Counted from the stretch's first letter, positions 1 through 8,673 are shown. The stretch is 64,000 nucleotides of DNA from Lyngbya sp. PCC 8106 (GCF_000169095.1 NZ_AAVU01000003.1:1-64000); one strand, 5' to 3'. Notes: generated by a model not told the origin, from the letters alone. Translations and numbers: made by a program.

Positions 1-1
1 G

Positions 2-1387
2 GAAATTCAGCAACAAGTTCTCGATGAGGAGACGGTGTTGTTGGTTTATTCGTTGGGACGCGATCGCAGTTTTTTATGGTTGGTGAGTACAACGGAAGTT
101 AAAAGTTATCAACTCCCAAAACGTTCAGATATTGAAGCGTTAGCAACATCTTTTTTACAAGAAATTCAATCTCTGGCTGTAGTTCCATCTTCGGGTGAAA
201 AGTTGAGTCAAGTTTTATTATCTCCCGTTATCAATCAGTTAGGAAATAAACGGTTAGTTATCGTTGGGGATGGGATTTTACAAACTGTTCCCTTTGCGGC
301 GTTACCGATTTCTAGCCCCGTTTCTCGCCCCCTAAATCCCCCTGCCCCCAAACCCCCAATAATGGGGGCTTTCATAGATGGGGGACTTGTAAAAATGGGA
401 GACTTGGAAAAGATTAATTCCCCCCAAATTTGGGGGGCTAGGGGGGCTATCAACCCTCAGTTAAAGACTTCTCGCCCCCTAAATCCCCCAATTCTGGGGG
501 ACTTGGAAAAGATTAATTCCCCCCAAATTTGGGGGGCTAGGGGGGCAACATACACACCGTTAATTGTTCAGCATGAAATTGTGAATTTACCTTCTGCTTC
601 CAGTTTAGCAATTCTCCGAGAACAAGTTCAAGGACGAACACCCGCTCCGAAAAAAGTTGTAGTTATTGCCGACCCTGTTTTTGAAGAAAATGACGCCCGT
701 TTTCAAATTGCATCGTCAACAAAAACCGAAATTAATGATGTTAATCAAATCGTCTTAAGACAATCTCTAGAAAATTTTCTGGGTAAATCTTTTGGTCGTT
801 TACAACACACTCGCCAAGAAGCGGAAGCCATTTTAGCATTAGTTCCCGACAATTTAGAACGACTAGCACTAGATTTTAATGCGAACCGAACAACTGCAAC
901 GGATTCTAATTTATCTCAATATCAAATCGTTCATTTTGCCACGCACGGACTGTTGAATGAAAGCCAACCGGAATTATCAGGATTGGTGTTTTCTTTGTAC
1001 GATGAACAAGGAACAGAAAAAGCAGGATTTTTACAATTAAGTGATATTTTTAATTTAACGCTTTCGGCGGATTTAGTGGTATTAAGTGCGTGTCAAACCG
1101 GAGTTGGTCAGGAGATTCGGGGTGAAGGATTGGTGAGTTTAACGAGGGGTTTTATGTATGCAGGGGCTGAACGAGTTGTAGTGAGTTTGTGGGCGGTTGC
1201 TGATGATTCAACTTCGGAATTGATGCAAAATTACTATCAAAAAATATTACAAATGGATTCAAATCCGGCTACAGCGATGCGAGAAGTTCAGTTAGAAATG
1301 CTTCAATCAGACACAAGAAATGCACCTTTCTTTTGGGCGCCGTTTGTGTTTCAGGGAGAATGGAAAACCGGACTTTCAACTCGGTGA
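2..1387 (+). CDS. CHAT-domain protein, 5' end outside the window
   Basis: The frame is already open at the first base, so the N-terminus, probably a TPR region in this family, lies upstream. What remains is a CHAT domain, a caspase-related (clan CD) protease fold. The catalytic His is in HFATHGLLNE and the catalytic Cys in VVLSACQTGVG, followed by the usual GEGLVSLTRGF and AGAERVVVSLW blocks. The early segment SLGRDRSFLWLV is also typical of these proteins. Between the first strand block (VPFAALP) and the middle of the domain, about 80 residues rich in Pro and Gly are encoded by palindromic repeat DNA. The next gene on the same strand is a caspase-like protein, so the two may act together, which is inference. 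Substrate unknown. Confidence 0.85.
   Translation, partial: EIQQQVLDEETVLLVYSLGRDRSFLWLVSTTEVKSYQLPKRSDIEALATSFLQEIQSLAVVPSSGEKLSQVLLSPVINQLGNKRLVIVGDGILQTVPFAALPISSPVSRPLNPPAPKPPIMGAFIDGGLVKMGDLEKINSPQIWGARGAINPQLKTSRPLNPPILGDLEKINSPQIWGARGATYTPLIVQHEIVNLPSASSLAILREQVQGRTPAPKKVVVIADPVFEENDARFQIASSTKTEINDVNQIVLRQSLENFLGKSFGRLQHTRQEAEAILALVPDNLERLALDFNANRTTATDSNLSQYQIVHFATHGLLNESQPELSGLVFSLYDEQGTEKAGFLQLSDIFNLTLSADLVVLSACQTGVGQEIRGEGLVSLTRGFMYAGAERVVVSLWAVADDSTSELMQNYYQKILQMDSNPATAMREVQLEMLQSDTRNAPFFWAPFVFQGEWKTGLSTR
322..546. repeat. C/G-rich palindromic repeats inside the CHAT reading frame
   Basis: Two related units lie inside the coding region. Both begin with CTCGCCCCCTAAATCCCC and end with a near-perfect palindrome of the form CCCCCCAAATTTGGGGGG followed by GCTAGGGGGG. 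The shared 47-base block occurs at 401-447 and 500-546, exactly 99 bases apart, so the frame is kept. It is translated as GDLEKINSPQIWGARGA in both copies. This resembles the dispersed intergenic C-run/G-run repeats of Oscillatoriales genomes, here tolerated in a gene. Copy number elsewhere in the genome cannot be seen. Confidence 0.85.
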
Positions 1388-1401
1388 TTTATTCCCCTAA
1401 A

Positions 1402-1420
1402 TCCCCCTTAAAAAGGGGGA
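1402..1420. repeat. Short palindrome of the same repeat family, possible terminator
   Basis: Fifteen bases after the CHAT stop codon, the arms TCCCCCTT and AAGGGGGA form an 8-bp stem with a 3-base loop. The preceding CCCCTAAATCCCCC matches the start of the repeats inside the gene, so this is probably a degenerate copy. The following CTTTGAAG is a poor T-tract, so a terminator role is uncertain. Confidence 0.45.
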
Positions 1421-1490
1421 CTTTGAAGCGGATATTGTGCTAAACTAATTTATAGGCTATTAGTCTGATCTTTAAACAAAATATTTAAAA

Positions 1491-2720
1491 ATGTCTTTTA
1501 CTTCTCGTCGTCGTTTCATTGAGTTTGCGGGTTCAACCCTCGCCACCCTCGGACTCAATTCTTTTAATTTACTCCCGAAATTCGACCGTTATGGTAAAGT
1601 ATTAGCCCAAAATACTCCTCGGAAACTGGCTTTGTTAGTTGGGATAAATCAATATCAAAAAGATCCGTTGAATGGCTGTGTGAATGATGTAATTATGCAG
1701 GAAATGTTACTCATTCATCGGTTTGGTTTTAATCCCAAAGATATTTTAATTTTAACGGATAAACAAGCCACCCGTCAAGGAATTTTAGAGGCTTTTGAAG
1801 AACATTTAATTAAACAAGCCAAACCCGGAGATGTAGCTGTTTTTCATTACTCAGGACATGGTTCTCGCGTTTTAGATCCTAACCCAATCATTGGTAAAAG
1901 TCCAATTGTTGACAGTACGGGTTTAAATGGAACTTTTGTTCCGGTTGATAGTGTACTTCCTGCGGGTTATCCGAATGTTGGGGGCGCGGTTGATGATATT
2001 ATGGGACATACTTTATTTTTGTTGATGTCTGCAATACAAACCGAAAACTTTACCGCAGTTCTTGATAGTTGTTTTTCGGGAATGAAAACCAGAGATTTTA
2101 AAGTTCGTTCACGAGATGGAGGAGAAAAAATAGAGATTTCGTCTCAAGAAAAAGCCTATCAAGAACAATGGCTTTCTCGTTTAGATATGTCCCCAGAGGA
2201 GTTTGTACAAGGATATAAAACAGGAGTTGCTAAAGGTGTAGTTTTGGCTTCCGCCCAACCGAGTCAAACGGCTAAGGATGTAAAAATTCTTGATTTTCAT
2301 GTAGGAATTTTTAGTTATCTATTAACTCAATATCTTTGGCAAAATACGGGAACCCCTGAAAATGCGATTGCTTATACAAATACACAAATTCCGCGAAACT
2401 TGTCTCAAAATCCACTATATGAAGTTAAAATAGAGAGTGGATATGAAAATAAACCTCTGTATTTTGTCAACAATAAAACCCCAGTTGCCAATGCGGTGAT
2501 TACAGAAATTACAGGAAATCAAGCCCAAATTTGGTTAGGAGGGTTAACAGTAAAACAAAAAGCAGAGTTAAAGTCAAGAACTATTTTTAATATTGTGAAT
2601 TCTCAATCAAATTCGTCTAGAAAAGTGATTCTTCAGTCTCGTAAAGGGTTAGTTGGAATTGCCACCATTGAGGGGAATATTGAAGTCGGAACGTTGTTGT
2701 CTTTGTCAGGAGTCAGATAG
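1491..2720 (+). CDS. Caspase-family (metacaspase-like) protein with Tat-type signal
   Basis: A 409-residue protein of the C14 caspase/metacaspase superfamily. The N-terminus has a twin-arginine-like stretch (SRRRFIEFAG) and a hydrophobic segment, suggesting export. The p20-like core starts at KLALLVGINQY. The catalytic His is in FHYSGHGS and the catalytic Cys in VLDSCFSGM, giving the expected His-Cys dyad. About 130 C-terminal residues after the core have no family I can name. It lies about 100 bases downstream of the CHAT protease-like gene on the same strand. Cyanobacterial metacaspases usually cleave after Arg or Lys and are linked to stress or cell death, but the role here is inferred from family only. 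Confidence 0.85.
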   Translation: MSFTSRRRFIEFAGSTLATLGLNSFNLLPKFDRYGKVLAQNTPRKLALLVGINQYQKDPLNGCVNDVIMQEMLLIHRFGFNPKDILILTDKQATRQGILEAFEEHLIKQAKPGDVAVFHYSGHGSRVLDPNPIIGKSPIVDSTGLNGTFVPVDSVLPAGYPNVGGAVDDIMGHTLFLLMSAIQTENFTAVLDSCFSGMKTRDFKVRSRDGGEKIEISSQEKAYQEQWLSRLDMSPEEFVQGYKTGVAKGVVLASAQPSQTAKDVKILDFHVGIFSYLLTQYLWQNTGTPENAIAYTNTQIPRNLSQNPLYEVKIESGYENKPLYFVNNKTPVANAVITEITGNQAQIWLGGLTVKQKAELKSRTIFNIVNSQSNSSRKVILQSRKGLVGIATIEGNIEVGTLLSLSGVR

Positions 2721-2777
2721 CCCGGTTGTGGCGAGAACACGATGAGTTTTAGTATTCTATAAATCGGTTTTGATCTC

Positions 2778-2809
2778 AAAAACCCGATCTCTGAGAAACC
2801 GGGTTTTTT
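2778..2809. terminator. Bidirectional rho-independent terminator
   Basis: AAAAACCCG (2778-2786) pairs with CGGGTTTTT (2800-2808), giving a 9-bp stem with a 13-base loop and a six-T run on the plus strand. The mirrored A-run makes it work on the minus strand too. It separates the converging caspase-like gene and the small minus-strand gene that ends at 2824. Confidence 0.8.
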
Positions 2810-2823
2810 AAGATAGAGTGAGA

Positions 2824-3108
2824 TTAAACTTTCGGTTTAGTTAAATTAGCACAATAGCCCTCATCAACCACTTTTGAAGAAATATGAGTCGGTTGAACAT
2901 CTACACCTTTGGGGAGGGGACGAGAAACGGTATGAAAGCCCACCTGTTTACAAACAACTTGGTTACTGCCGATCGCAGTATAATCCCAAATGTAGACTTG
3001 AGGATCATTTGTGGTCGTGTTTGTTGTGGCGTTAGCGGGTGTGAACGTTCCTGAACCCCACAACACTAAAACCAATGCCGTTAAAGCAGCGAACAGGTAC
3101 TTGAACAT
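2824..3108 (-). CDS. Small exported protein of unknown function
   Basis: A 94-residue protein with an N-terminal hydrophobic segment (LFAALTALVLVLWGSG) and a likely signal peptidase site near ANA-TT, so the mature protein is about 66 residues. It has two cysteines (VVCKQVG and GYCANL) that could form a disulfide in the periplasm. I do not recognise the family. It is transcribed alone, convergent with the caspase-like gene, and ends beside a shared terminator. Confidence 0.6.
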   Translation of the reverse strand: MFKYLFAALTALVLVLWGSGTFTPANATTNTTTNDPQVYIWDYTAIGSNQVVCKQVGFHTVSRPLPKGVDVQPTHISSKVVDEGYCANLTKPKV

Positions 3109-3231
3109 GGCGGGTAGTTTATCTCAAAAGTCAGTTAATTAATTACTTTCTATTGTATCTCCTTCGCAGGTTATCACCAGTTTAGATAAATATCAAACAT
3201 TTATTAAACCAACTTGATTACCATAAATAAA

Positions 3232-3253
3232 ACCCCGTCTGATGGAACGGGGT
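3232..3253 (-). terminator. Hairpin with T-rich 3' side on the minus strand
   Basis: ACCCCGT (3232-3238) pairs with ACGGGGT (3247-3253). Read on the minus strand, the stem is followed by TTTTATTTATGG, as in a weak rho-independent terminator. It lies in the 355-base gap between the small exported gene and the lipoprotein gene, where I see no other gene. It may instead be a 5'-leader hairpin of the minus-strand gene. Confidence 0.4.
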
Positions 3254-3463
3254 CAATCTGGGGTGTTTCTCTATGCATCTGTATATAAGATATCAAGGAA
3301 GCTCGGTTTACCACAATGTATGAATTACGGATTTTTTTTTGGATATGAAACGCTATCTCCGTGAAAACACGCAGAAATTAGTTGTTTTCTTTTCACAATA
3401 GATACATTGAGGCAAAAAATCAGCTTTTCTTAACCTTAAAAACACTAACCGGAGAACCCCCTT

Positions 3464-5320
3464 ATGAAGCTCAAACCCTTTGCAATTGCGGCTCTTTTCC
3501 TTACACTCAGTAGTATACTTAGTTGTTCCAGTCAGACCCCGGACACAACCCCCGAAAAATTGACAGAAAATTTTTCAACCTCTAGCCGCATTTGGGACAA
3601 CGACACCGAACAAGCTTTTCAACAACGCAGCCTCGCCATTCGTCAAAGAGTCGCCTCAGAAGACCTCAGTAGCCTCGATGAGTGGTGGCGACGAGTTAAA
3701 CTCGGTGATCCTCACAAATACCTGCTTCCGGTTATTCTCGCCCGTCTGAGTCTACCCGAACAATACAACCCCGAAACCCTTTGGCCGTTTTTACGCAGTT
3801 TGGATAAAGATCGCCCCGACTTGTACCATTTTCGGGCTATTCACGATATTCGCCTGTTTTTTCTCTTTCGCGATCAACTTCCCCCCGACCTTGTAACCAC
3901 CTATCGCCAAATGCTAGAAAGCCCCGAAGTGATCGAATGGATGGAACAAGGCACCGAAAATCATATGTTCATGCAACGGGGTTCGGGACTGGCTTTGATG
4001 GATGGAAGTGGTTGGCCGAATGGGGCGCCCGGTGTGGCTGCAACCAATGAAGCGTGGATGCGGGCCGAACTGAATAAATTTCTCACCATCGGTCAGGGTG
4101 AGTTCCATTCTTCAACATACTACGGTTATGCGATCGCAGGTTTACTGAATATTTATGATTTTGCCAAAACGCCCGAACTCCGACAACTCGCCAAAGCCAC
4201 TCTCGACTGGTTGGCTGCAAATATGGCGGTTCGTTTGAGTTGGGGAACAGCCGGAGGTGCCGAAAGTCGGGGGTTTGATCGCGGAACTTGGGATAATAGC
4301 GAGTTGAGTGCGGTGGCTTGGGTGTGGTGGGGAGACGACCCCCAAACGGCTGACCGTATCCCGCAAAAATACGCCTGGGTTGGGGTTCCGGCGGCGTTGA
4401 GTTCCTACCGTCCTCCGACAGAAATGACCGCTTTAGCGAAGAAAGAAGTACAGCTTCCGTTTTTATTGAAAGCCAGTCATCCGAGTTACTATAGTTATCA
4501 TCAAGATAATCAATTTTGGGAAACGTTTTATATCACCGAAGATTACAGTTTATCCACACTGTTAATTCCGTTTCGTTCTTATCAAGTTCAGGGAACAATT
4601 AATGCCCAATATGCAACTTATAAACTCGTTATTCGCGATCCTAAAGGCGTTGATAATGCGGTAGTCAGTTTGGGCGGAACCTATCACAGTCCGATGGCTG
4701 CGGGAAATTCTCCCGGCGATCAATTTTTGCAGGAAAAAGGAACGGTTCTCTATCAATTAAGATTGAACGAGCGTGACATTGCAGCTAAGGTTCCAACTCG
4801 TTCTCATTTAGTGCTTCCAACTCGCTATGGTGAACCCCAAAGACATAATAATTGGTATATTTGGCAAGTTGAAAATGTTTGGTTGTCCGTACAGGTTTGG
4901 GGAGATACGATAGACTGGAAACCGCAAGTTTCAGAAAAATATTCTGAGGATCAAGTTTTAGCTGCAAATGGGGTAAATACCGCTTGGATAACAGAAGTGG
5001 TTTCTGTCAATGATGCGCCCAATTTGGAAGCTTTAAAAAAACGTTTAGACCAAACCGAAGTTAATGATCGCCTCTGGACGAATCTAGGTCAATTATCCTA
5101 CAAATCGGTCACAGGCGATCGCTTAGAAATGATTTACGAACCCAATCGCGGTATTGGACGAGGAACTGTCAATAATCAAGAACGAGTTTTAGGAAATTGG
5201 GCGGTGTTAGACAGTCCCTATTTGAAGCAAGAATTATCCAGTGGTGTTTTAGAACTTATTCATCCGCAAGGAAACTGGAAGTTACGCACAACGTTAACAG
5301 CACCGCAATGGGAAGAATAA
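3464..5320 (+). CDS. Large predicted lipoprotein, family not recognised
   Basis: A 618-residue protein with a lipoprotein signal: charged MKLK, hydrophobic core and a lipobox LSSILSC with Cys at residue 21. The first two thirds are rich in Trp, Tyr and His with helical character (DEWWRRVKLGDPHKY, GTENHMFMQRGSG, AVAWVWWGDD). The last third looks beta-rich. An alpha/alpha-toroid plus beta-sandwich plan, as in alginate or heparin lyase-like enzymes, would fit, but this is inference and I see no diagnostic motif. The start has a GGAG box at 3451. Neighbours on both sides are unrelated secreted proteins, so there is no operon context. Confidence 0.75.
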   Translation: MKLKPFAIAALFLTLSSILSCSSQTPDTTPEKLTENFSTSSRIWDNDTEQAFQQRSLAIRQRVASEDLSSLDEWWRRVKLGDPHKYLLPVILARLSLPEQYNPETLWPFLRSLDKDRPDLYHFRAIHDIRLFFLFRDQLPPDLVTTYRQMLESPEVIEWMEQGTENHMFMQRGSGLALMDGSGWPNGAPGVAATNEAWMRAELNKFLTIGQGEFHSSTYYGYAIAGLLNIYDFAKTPELRQLAKATLDWLAANMAVRLSWGTAGGAESRGFDRGTWDNSELSAVAWVWWGDDPQTADRIPQKYAWVGVPAALSSYRPPTEMTALAKKEVQLPFLLKASHPSYYSYHQDNQFWETFYITEDYSLSTLLIPFRSYQVQGTINAQYATYKLVIRDPKGVDNAVVSLGGTYHSPMAAGNSPGDQFLQEKGTVLYQLRLNERDIAAKVPTRSHLVLPTRYGEPQRHNNWYIWQVENVWLSVQVWGDTIDWKPQVSEKYSEDQVLAANGVNTAWITEVVSVNDAPNLEALKKRLDQTEVNDRLWTNLGQLSYKSVTGDRLEMIYEPNRGIGRGTVNNQERVLGNWAVLDSPYLKQELSSGVLELIHPQGNWKLRTTLTAPQWEE

Positions 5321-5349
5321 GAGACAATTAGGAGGATAATTCGTCCTAA

Positions 5350-5859
5350 TTATTGTTTGAGAAAAGAGAAGACGAAATGAGAATTTCCAACAACTTCTCC
5401 AGAAATCTTACTAGGAGTTAGCAGTCCAGCAAGAACCAGTTTATTGCTATTGAATCCATCCAATTCTAGTGTGATTTCATTTCCTTGTCTAGAGGCTTTT
5501 AGACTTCCTTGTTGGAGAATTGTATCTTCCCAAGAATCCTGTTGAGCATTATACTTTGAACCGTGATGTTTCCACGTTCCTTGATAGTTAGAACCGGATT
5601 TGGAAGTGACAATAATTTCAACGCTAGTCAGAACATCATCTCCTTGTGCATTGATGTTTCCTTTCCAATTTCCCTGTAAACCGGGAGAGATTCCCAAATT
5701 CGTATTAGGTTTAATCTGTGACTGTACAGGAGAGCGTTGAATTTGTCTTCTTTGAACACTTTCAGCTAATCCTGAAGTCGATAAACTCGTTAAGATGAAT
5801 CCGACTGACAAGGTATTAACGACGGTAAAAACTACGATGGATTTAGGATGAAAAATCAT
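5350..5859 (-). CDS. Secreted protein of unknown function
   Basis: A 169-residue protein with a long N-terminal hydrophobic segment (VVFTVVNTLSVGFILTSLS) and a possible cleavage site at GLA-ES. The mature part is beta-rich, with LQGNWKGNINAQGDDV and GSNYQGTWKHHGSK, a pattern of repeated strand-Gly-Trp units. This recalls small beta-barrel exported proteins but gives no function. It converges with the lipoprotein gene, with stop codons 29 bases apart. Confidence 0.65.
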   Translation of the reverse strand: MIFHPKSIVVFTVVNTLSVGFILTSLSTSGLAESVQRRQIQRSPVQSQIKPNTNLGISPGLQGNWKGNINAQGDDVLTSVEIIVTSKSGSNYQGTWKHHGSKYNAQQDSWEDTILQQGSLKASRQGNEITLELDGFNSNKLVLAGLLTPSKISGEVVGNSHFVFSFLKQ

Positions 5860-5929
5860 AATTGAGTTCCTTTTTTTTGTGGAGGTTTTTTCTTCTCTAC
5901 TTTGTGAATAGGAGGAACAATTAGCTTTT

Positions 5930-6109
5930 ATGCAGTTTCATTTTTTTGACAGTCGAGGTAATCGTCATGAGTTTTTCCTTGACTATCCTCTCCTAATTGT
6001 GGAATATAGTGATCAGATCACCCGCTTGGTCAAATATTCTGTTCGGTTACTAAATATCTACCTAATTAATCTAATCTTAAATTTAATTTGTTACACTCCT
6101 GAGAGTTAG
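5930..6109 (+). CDS. Possible 59-residue small ORF
   Basis: ATG at 5930 opens 59 codons ending in TAG. The first 30 residues (MQFHFFDSRGNRHEFF...) look protein-like, while the rest is hydrophobic and AT-rich. An AGGAGG lies 14 bases upstream, which is too far for an ideal ribosome site. It ends 16 bases before the next gene. It could be a real small protein, a truncated relic or chance. Confidence 0.25.
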   Translation: MQFHFFDSRGNRHEFFLDYPLLIVEYSDQITRLVKYSVRLLNIYLINLILNLICYTPES

Positions 6110-6125
6110 AATAACGGATGTACTC

Positions 6126-6848
6126 ATGAAACTGTGTTCGGATAGCAATATTAATCACGCAACAGCCCATCGAGTTCGCCTGAAAATTCACCAACAAGAT
6201 ACAATAGTTGTTCGGTTTGTCGATTCTCACCAGCGCCCTTTTTCTTGGTCGGCGATCGCCAGAGGGTTGTCAAGTCAAGCTGATTTTCGACAACTCTGGA
6301 ATCAAACTTGGGCTGATATTCCCTTCGACTTTCTTTGGCAACCTATTCCGATTCACTCTAGTTTTACCACAACTCACCCCTTCTTCGCGGTATTAATTCC
6401 GTCTAATTTTTCTCCCGCAAATTCCCAAGCTTATCAAGAATATCTTCAGAAGTTGAAACCCCATGAACAGGTGACAACATTCTCTAATTTATCGGGTGAT
6501 GCGTTGTTGGTGATACCCAAAGACACAGGAAGTTATGGTCATATTGCTGCTTTTTGTCGCTTGGCTTCTATTGATTTACAACAGGCTTTATGGAAACGGG
6601 TTGGAGAAATTGCTCATAAAACGATTGAACAAGGGGGTTCAATATGGTGTAATACGCATGGTCATGGTGTTCCCTGGATGCACATTCGTTTTGATTTGAG
6701 TCTGAAGTATCTCACACTTTTATCCGCCAAAAGCATTAACAACCAAACTCAAGCACTTTGGTATAAAACGATTTACCCAGTCTATAATGAACCAAATACT
6801 TCAACTCCGGGTTTATATAGATCCCAAACCGATTATCTATTAAAGTGA
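6126..6848 (+). CDS. Hypothetical protein, DUF6940-like
   Basis: A 240-residue soluble protein. A conserved-looking patch near residues 170-195 contains WCNTHGHGVPWMHIRFD, which I associate with a cyanobacterial protein family of unknown function (DUF6940, from memory and not checked). There are no signal peptide and no membrane segments. The His-rich THGHG could bind metal, but that is speculation. It stands alone, followed by a hairpin at 6861-6887. Confidence 0.65.
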   Translation: MKLCSDSNINHATAHRVRLKIHQQDTIVVRFVDSHQRPFSWSAIARGLSSQADFRQLWNQTWADIPFDFLWQPIPIHSSFTTTHPFFAVLIPSNFSPANSQAYQEYLQKLKPHEQVTTFSNLSGDALLVIPKDTGSYGHIAAFCRLASIDLQQALWKRVGEIAHKTIEQGGSIWCNTHGHGVPWMHIRFDLSLKYLTLLSAKSINNQTQALWYKTIYPVYNEPNTSTPGLYRSQTDYLLK

Positions 6849-6860
6849 CTCAACACAAAA

Positions 6861-6890
6861 TCCTCAGAGAGTTGAGTCAACTGAGGATTT
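6861..6890 (+). terminator. Probable terminator of the DUF6940-like gene
   Basis: TCCTCAG (6861-6867) pairs with CTGAGGA (6881-6887), followed by TTTAATC. An overlapping alternative stem, GACTCAAC (6847-6854) with GTTGAGTC (6871-6878), begins at the stop codon. The T-tract is short, so efficiency is uncertain. Confidence 0.5.
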
Positions 6891-6929
6891 AATCTACAAA
6901 ATTAGATCCCAAAAGTGAACAGTATTTTA

Positions 6930-7055
6930 TTACTGTTTTTTCTTTTTGATTAGAGAACTTGCACCTCCAGCACCTAATACAAACAAAGTATAGATAAAAG
7001 ACGGTTCAAGAATAGTCGGATTTCTCAAGACTAATTGGTTTGGAAAACGGGTTGT
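6930..7055 (-). pseudogene. Relic PEP-CTERM sorting tail, in frame behind tandem stops
   Basis: The minus strand encodes 41 residues without a start codon, ending in the tripartite signature of a PEP-CTERM sorting signal: a Pro-Ser motif (NPTILEPSF), a hydrophobic segment (IYTLFVLGAGGASSL) and a basic end (IKKKKQ). It begins directly after two consecutive TAA codons that end the 90-residue gene upstream and stays in that gene's frame. In PEP-CTERM systems an exosortase removes the tail and anchors the protein. Here it is probably a leftover of a decayed C-terminus or a recombined fragment. Confidence 0.6.
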
Positions 7056-7058
7056 TTA

Positions 7059-7331
7059 TTATTTGAAAATTGCACTATTGACGAGATTTTGTGTAGCTTC
7101 AAGACTCAGTTGAGGGTGAGTCCAAACAACGATACAGCGTTCGCCACTGTTGAGGAATTCCATATCATTATCTTTACCAGGACGGCCTAGTGCTTCTATC
7201 ATTAACCGTGATAAAATACAGGGGCTATCAACACCTTCAAAAATAACTTTTGTGACGAGGACTGCTTCACTATTGGTTAGATTTTCGTCTGAGTTAGTCA
7301 TGTATTCTTGTTCAATAGATTCAACTCTCAT
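7059..7331 (-). CDS. Small protein of unknown function
   Basis: A 90-residue (or 80-residue from the internal Met at 7301) cytoplasmic-looking protein. Segments include VTKVIFEGVDSPCILSRLMIEAL and GERCIVVWTHPQLSLEATQNL, suggesting a small alpha/beta domain. I do not recognise the family. It ends with TAA TAA, and a PEP-CTERM-like tail follows in frame. The N-terminus lacks a signal peptide, so a functional link to the tail is doubtful. Confidence 0.5.
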   Translation of the reverse strand: MRVESIEQEYMTNSDENLTNSEAVLVTKVIFEGVDSPCILSRLMIEALGRPGKDNDMEFLNSGERCIVVWTHPQLSLEATQNLVNSAIFK

Positions 7332-7463
7332 CCTTATGCAAGCTCCCGATTAACTTAATTATGAATTCTGACATTTTAATTCCCTATCTTACACTATTAT
7401 GATCGCAGAATTAAAAATAAGCTTTTCCCAATCTAGCCGCCCAGTTCCCCATTGATTTTATTA

Positions 7464-8534
7464 TTATTCAAGTTCAAGTTCTATTTCAAATAAGCGACTT
7501 AACATCATTTCTAGCATTTCTTCAGCATTTTCAGGACGACTGGGGCCTTTTACAAACTCTTTAATCGTGATTTTTTTGTCTCGAAAGTCCCGGACAAAAT
7601 TATAGATATTTTCTATTGCTTTGACTTTAGATTCTAATTCTAAAACAATTTCAGCAACGGCATCAACTCCCTGTTTTTGACAAGCACGATAATCTTTGAC
7701 CAGTTCACCTTCGGGCGTATTTCGAGCAATACGGAGTTCTTTTTTGAGGTTTTCGTACTGGTTTTTGAGAAGTTTATTGTCTTTTTCCCGTCGAAGACAA
7801 AGCCTTTCAATTTCAGATTTGGTGCTGCTACTTGAGTCAATTTCTTCTTGAAGATGGTGTTGTTTTTCGATTTCAAGCAGTCGAGCAATATCCCCTTCTT
7901 GATAAGCACGGTTAATTTCTTTCATTACCTCATTATGGTACATTTGTGTTTCGGCATCTGTGACTTTATCTGGATGAAAAAGAGAAGCTAATTTTAGAAA
8001 TGTTTGTCGAATTTGTTGAGATTCAGGGGATTTTGTTTGAGATTCTGTAAAAGAATTATCTTCATCAAATTGATTAAAGTTGTGGGTATTATTATTAAAG
8101 AAGTTTTCTCCAGCTTCAGTATTCCCTCGCTCTGATGAGGAATCGTTGAAAAAAGTATCAAATTCATCATCTTCATCTAATTGAGGACTGATTAATCCGA
8201 TTAATTGGAGAGAATGATAAACATTGAGAATATCTTGTTTGCTCTTTTTTCCCAATTTTCGATTGGTTAATATTTCTTCAAATAAATTATGAATTTTAGT
8301 ATCCAGTTGATTTTGTTTTTGATAGAGAGGGGAAGCTTGGCTAAAAATTCGAGTCGCAATGGTACGTATCTGATCTAAGAAGTTTTTGAGTTCAGTGCGT
8401 TTTCGTTTAATCTGTTTAAGAAGCCATTGATGTTCTTCTTCGAGAAGGCGATGACGTTCGTGAAAACTGGAAAGTCCTAAGGATGTAGTTGACTCGGTGG
8501 GTGTAGATGAAGTTTGTTTTTGAGAACGAGACAT
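7464..8534 (-). CDS. J-domain protein with coiled-coil regions
   Basis: A cytoplasmic protein of about 356 residues. I place the start at the Met at 8534 (MSRSQKQ), because the 53 codons upstream are low-complexity and would overlap the preceding gene. A helical, charged N-terminal part is followed by an acidic Asn/Asp-rich linker. Then comes a J-domain with the diagnostic HPD (LASLFHPDKVTD) and an NRAYQEGD end, and a C-terminal coiled coil rich in Lys and Glu. J-domains stimulate Hsp70 ATPase, but the placement after a long N-terminal region differs from classical DnaJ. The client is unknown. The gene upstream encodes a membrane protein. Confidence 0.75.
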   Translation of the reverse strand: MSRSQKQTSSTPTESTTSLGLSSFHERHRLLEEEHQWLLKQIKRKRTELKNFLDQIRTIATRIFSQASPLYQKQNQLDTKIHNLFEEILTNRKLGKKSKQDILNVYHSLQLIGLISPQLDEDDEFDTFFNDSSSERGNTEAGENFFNNNTHNFNQFDEDNSFTESQTKSPESQQIRQTFLKLASLFHPDKVTDAETQMYHNEVMKEINRAYQEGDIARLLEIEKQHHLQEEIDSSSSTKSEIERLCLRREKDNKLLKNQYENLKKELRIARNTPEGELVKDYRACQKQGVDAVAEIVLELESKVKAIENIYNFVRDFRDKKITIKEFVKGPSRPENAEEMLEMMLSRLFEIELELE

Positions 8535-8673
8535 ATAAACAGGAGATAATGAGATCGTATTTATTGTAAAGGGAATATCTGTCAATTCGTCAATAATTTT
8601 CAGGTTATTCAGGTTGTTCGGGCTGAAGGTAGTAGAGGTGTTGAAGAAGATTAATATGATATAACGCTTCGCT

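Noticed and set aside
60..67. GCGATCGC octamers, here and throughout
   Set aside because: HIP1 sites are normal and abundant in cyanobacterial genomes, so not a specific feature.
235..453. Minus-strand 72-codon frame at the C/G-rich repeats
   Set aside because: It comes from the palindromic repeats being open in both directions; the plus frame has the CHAT motifs.
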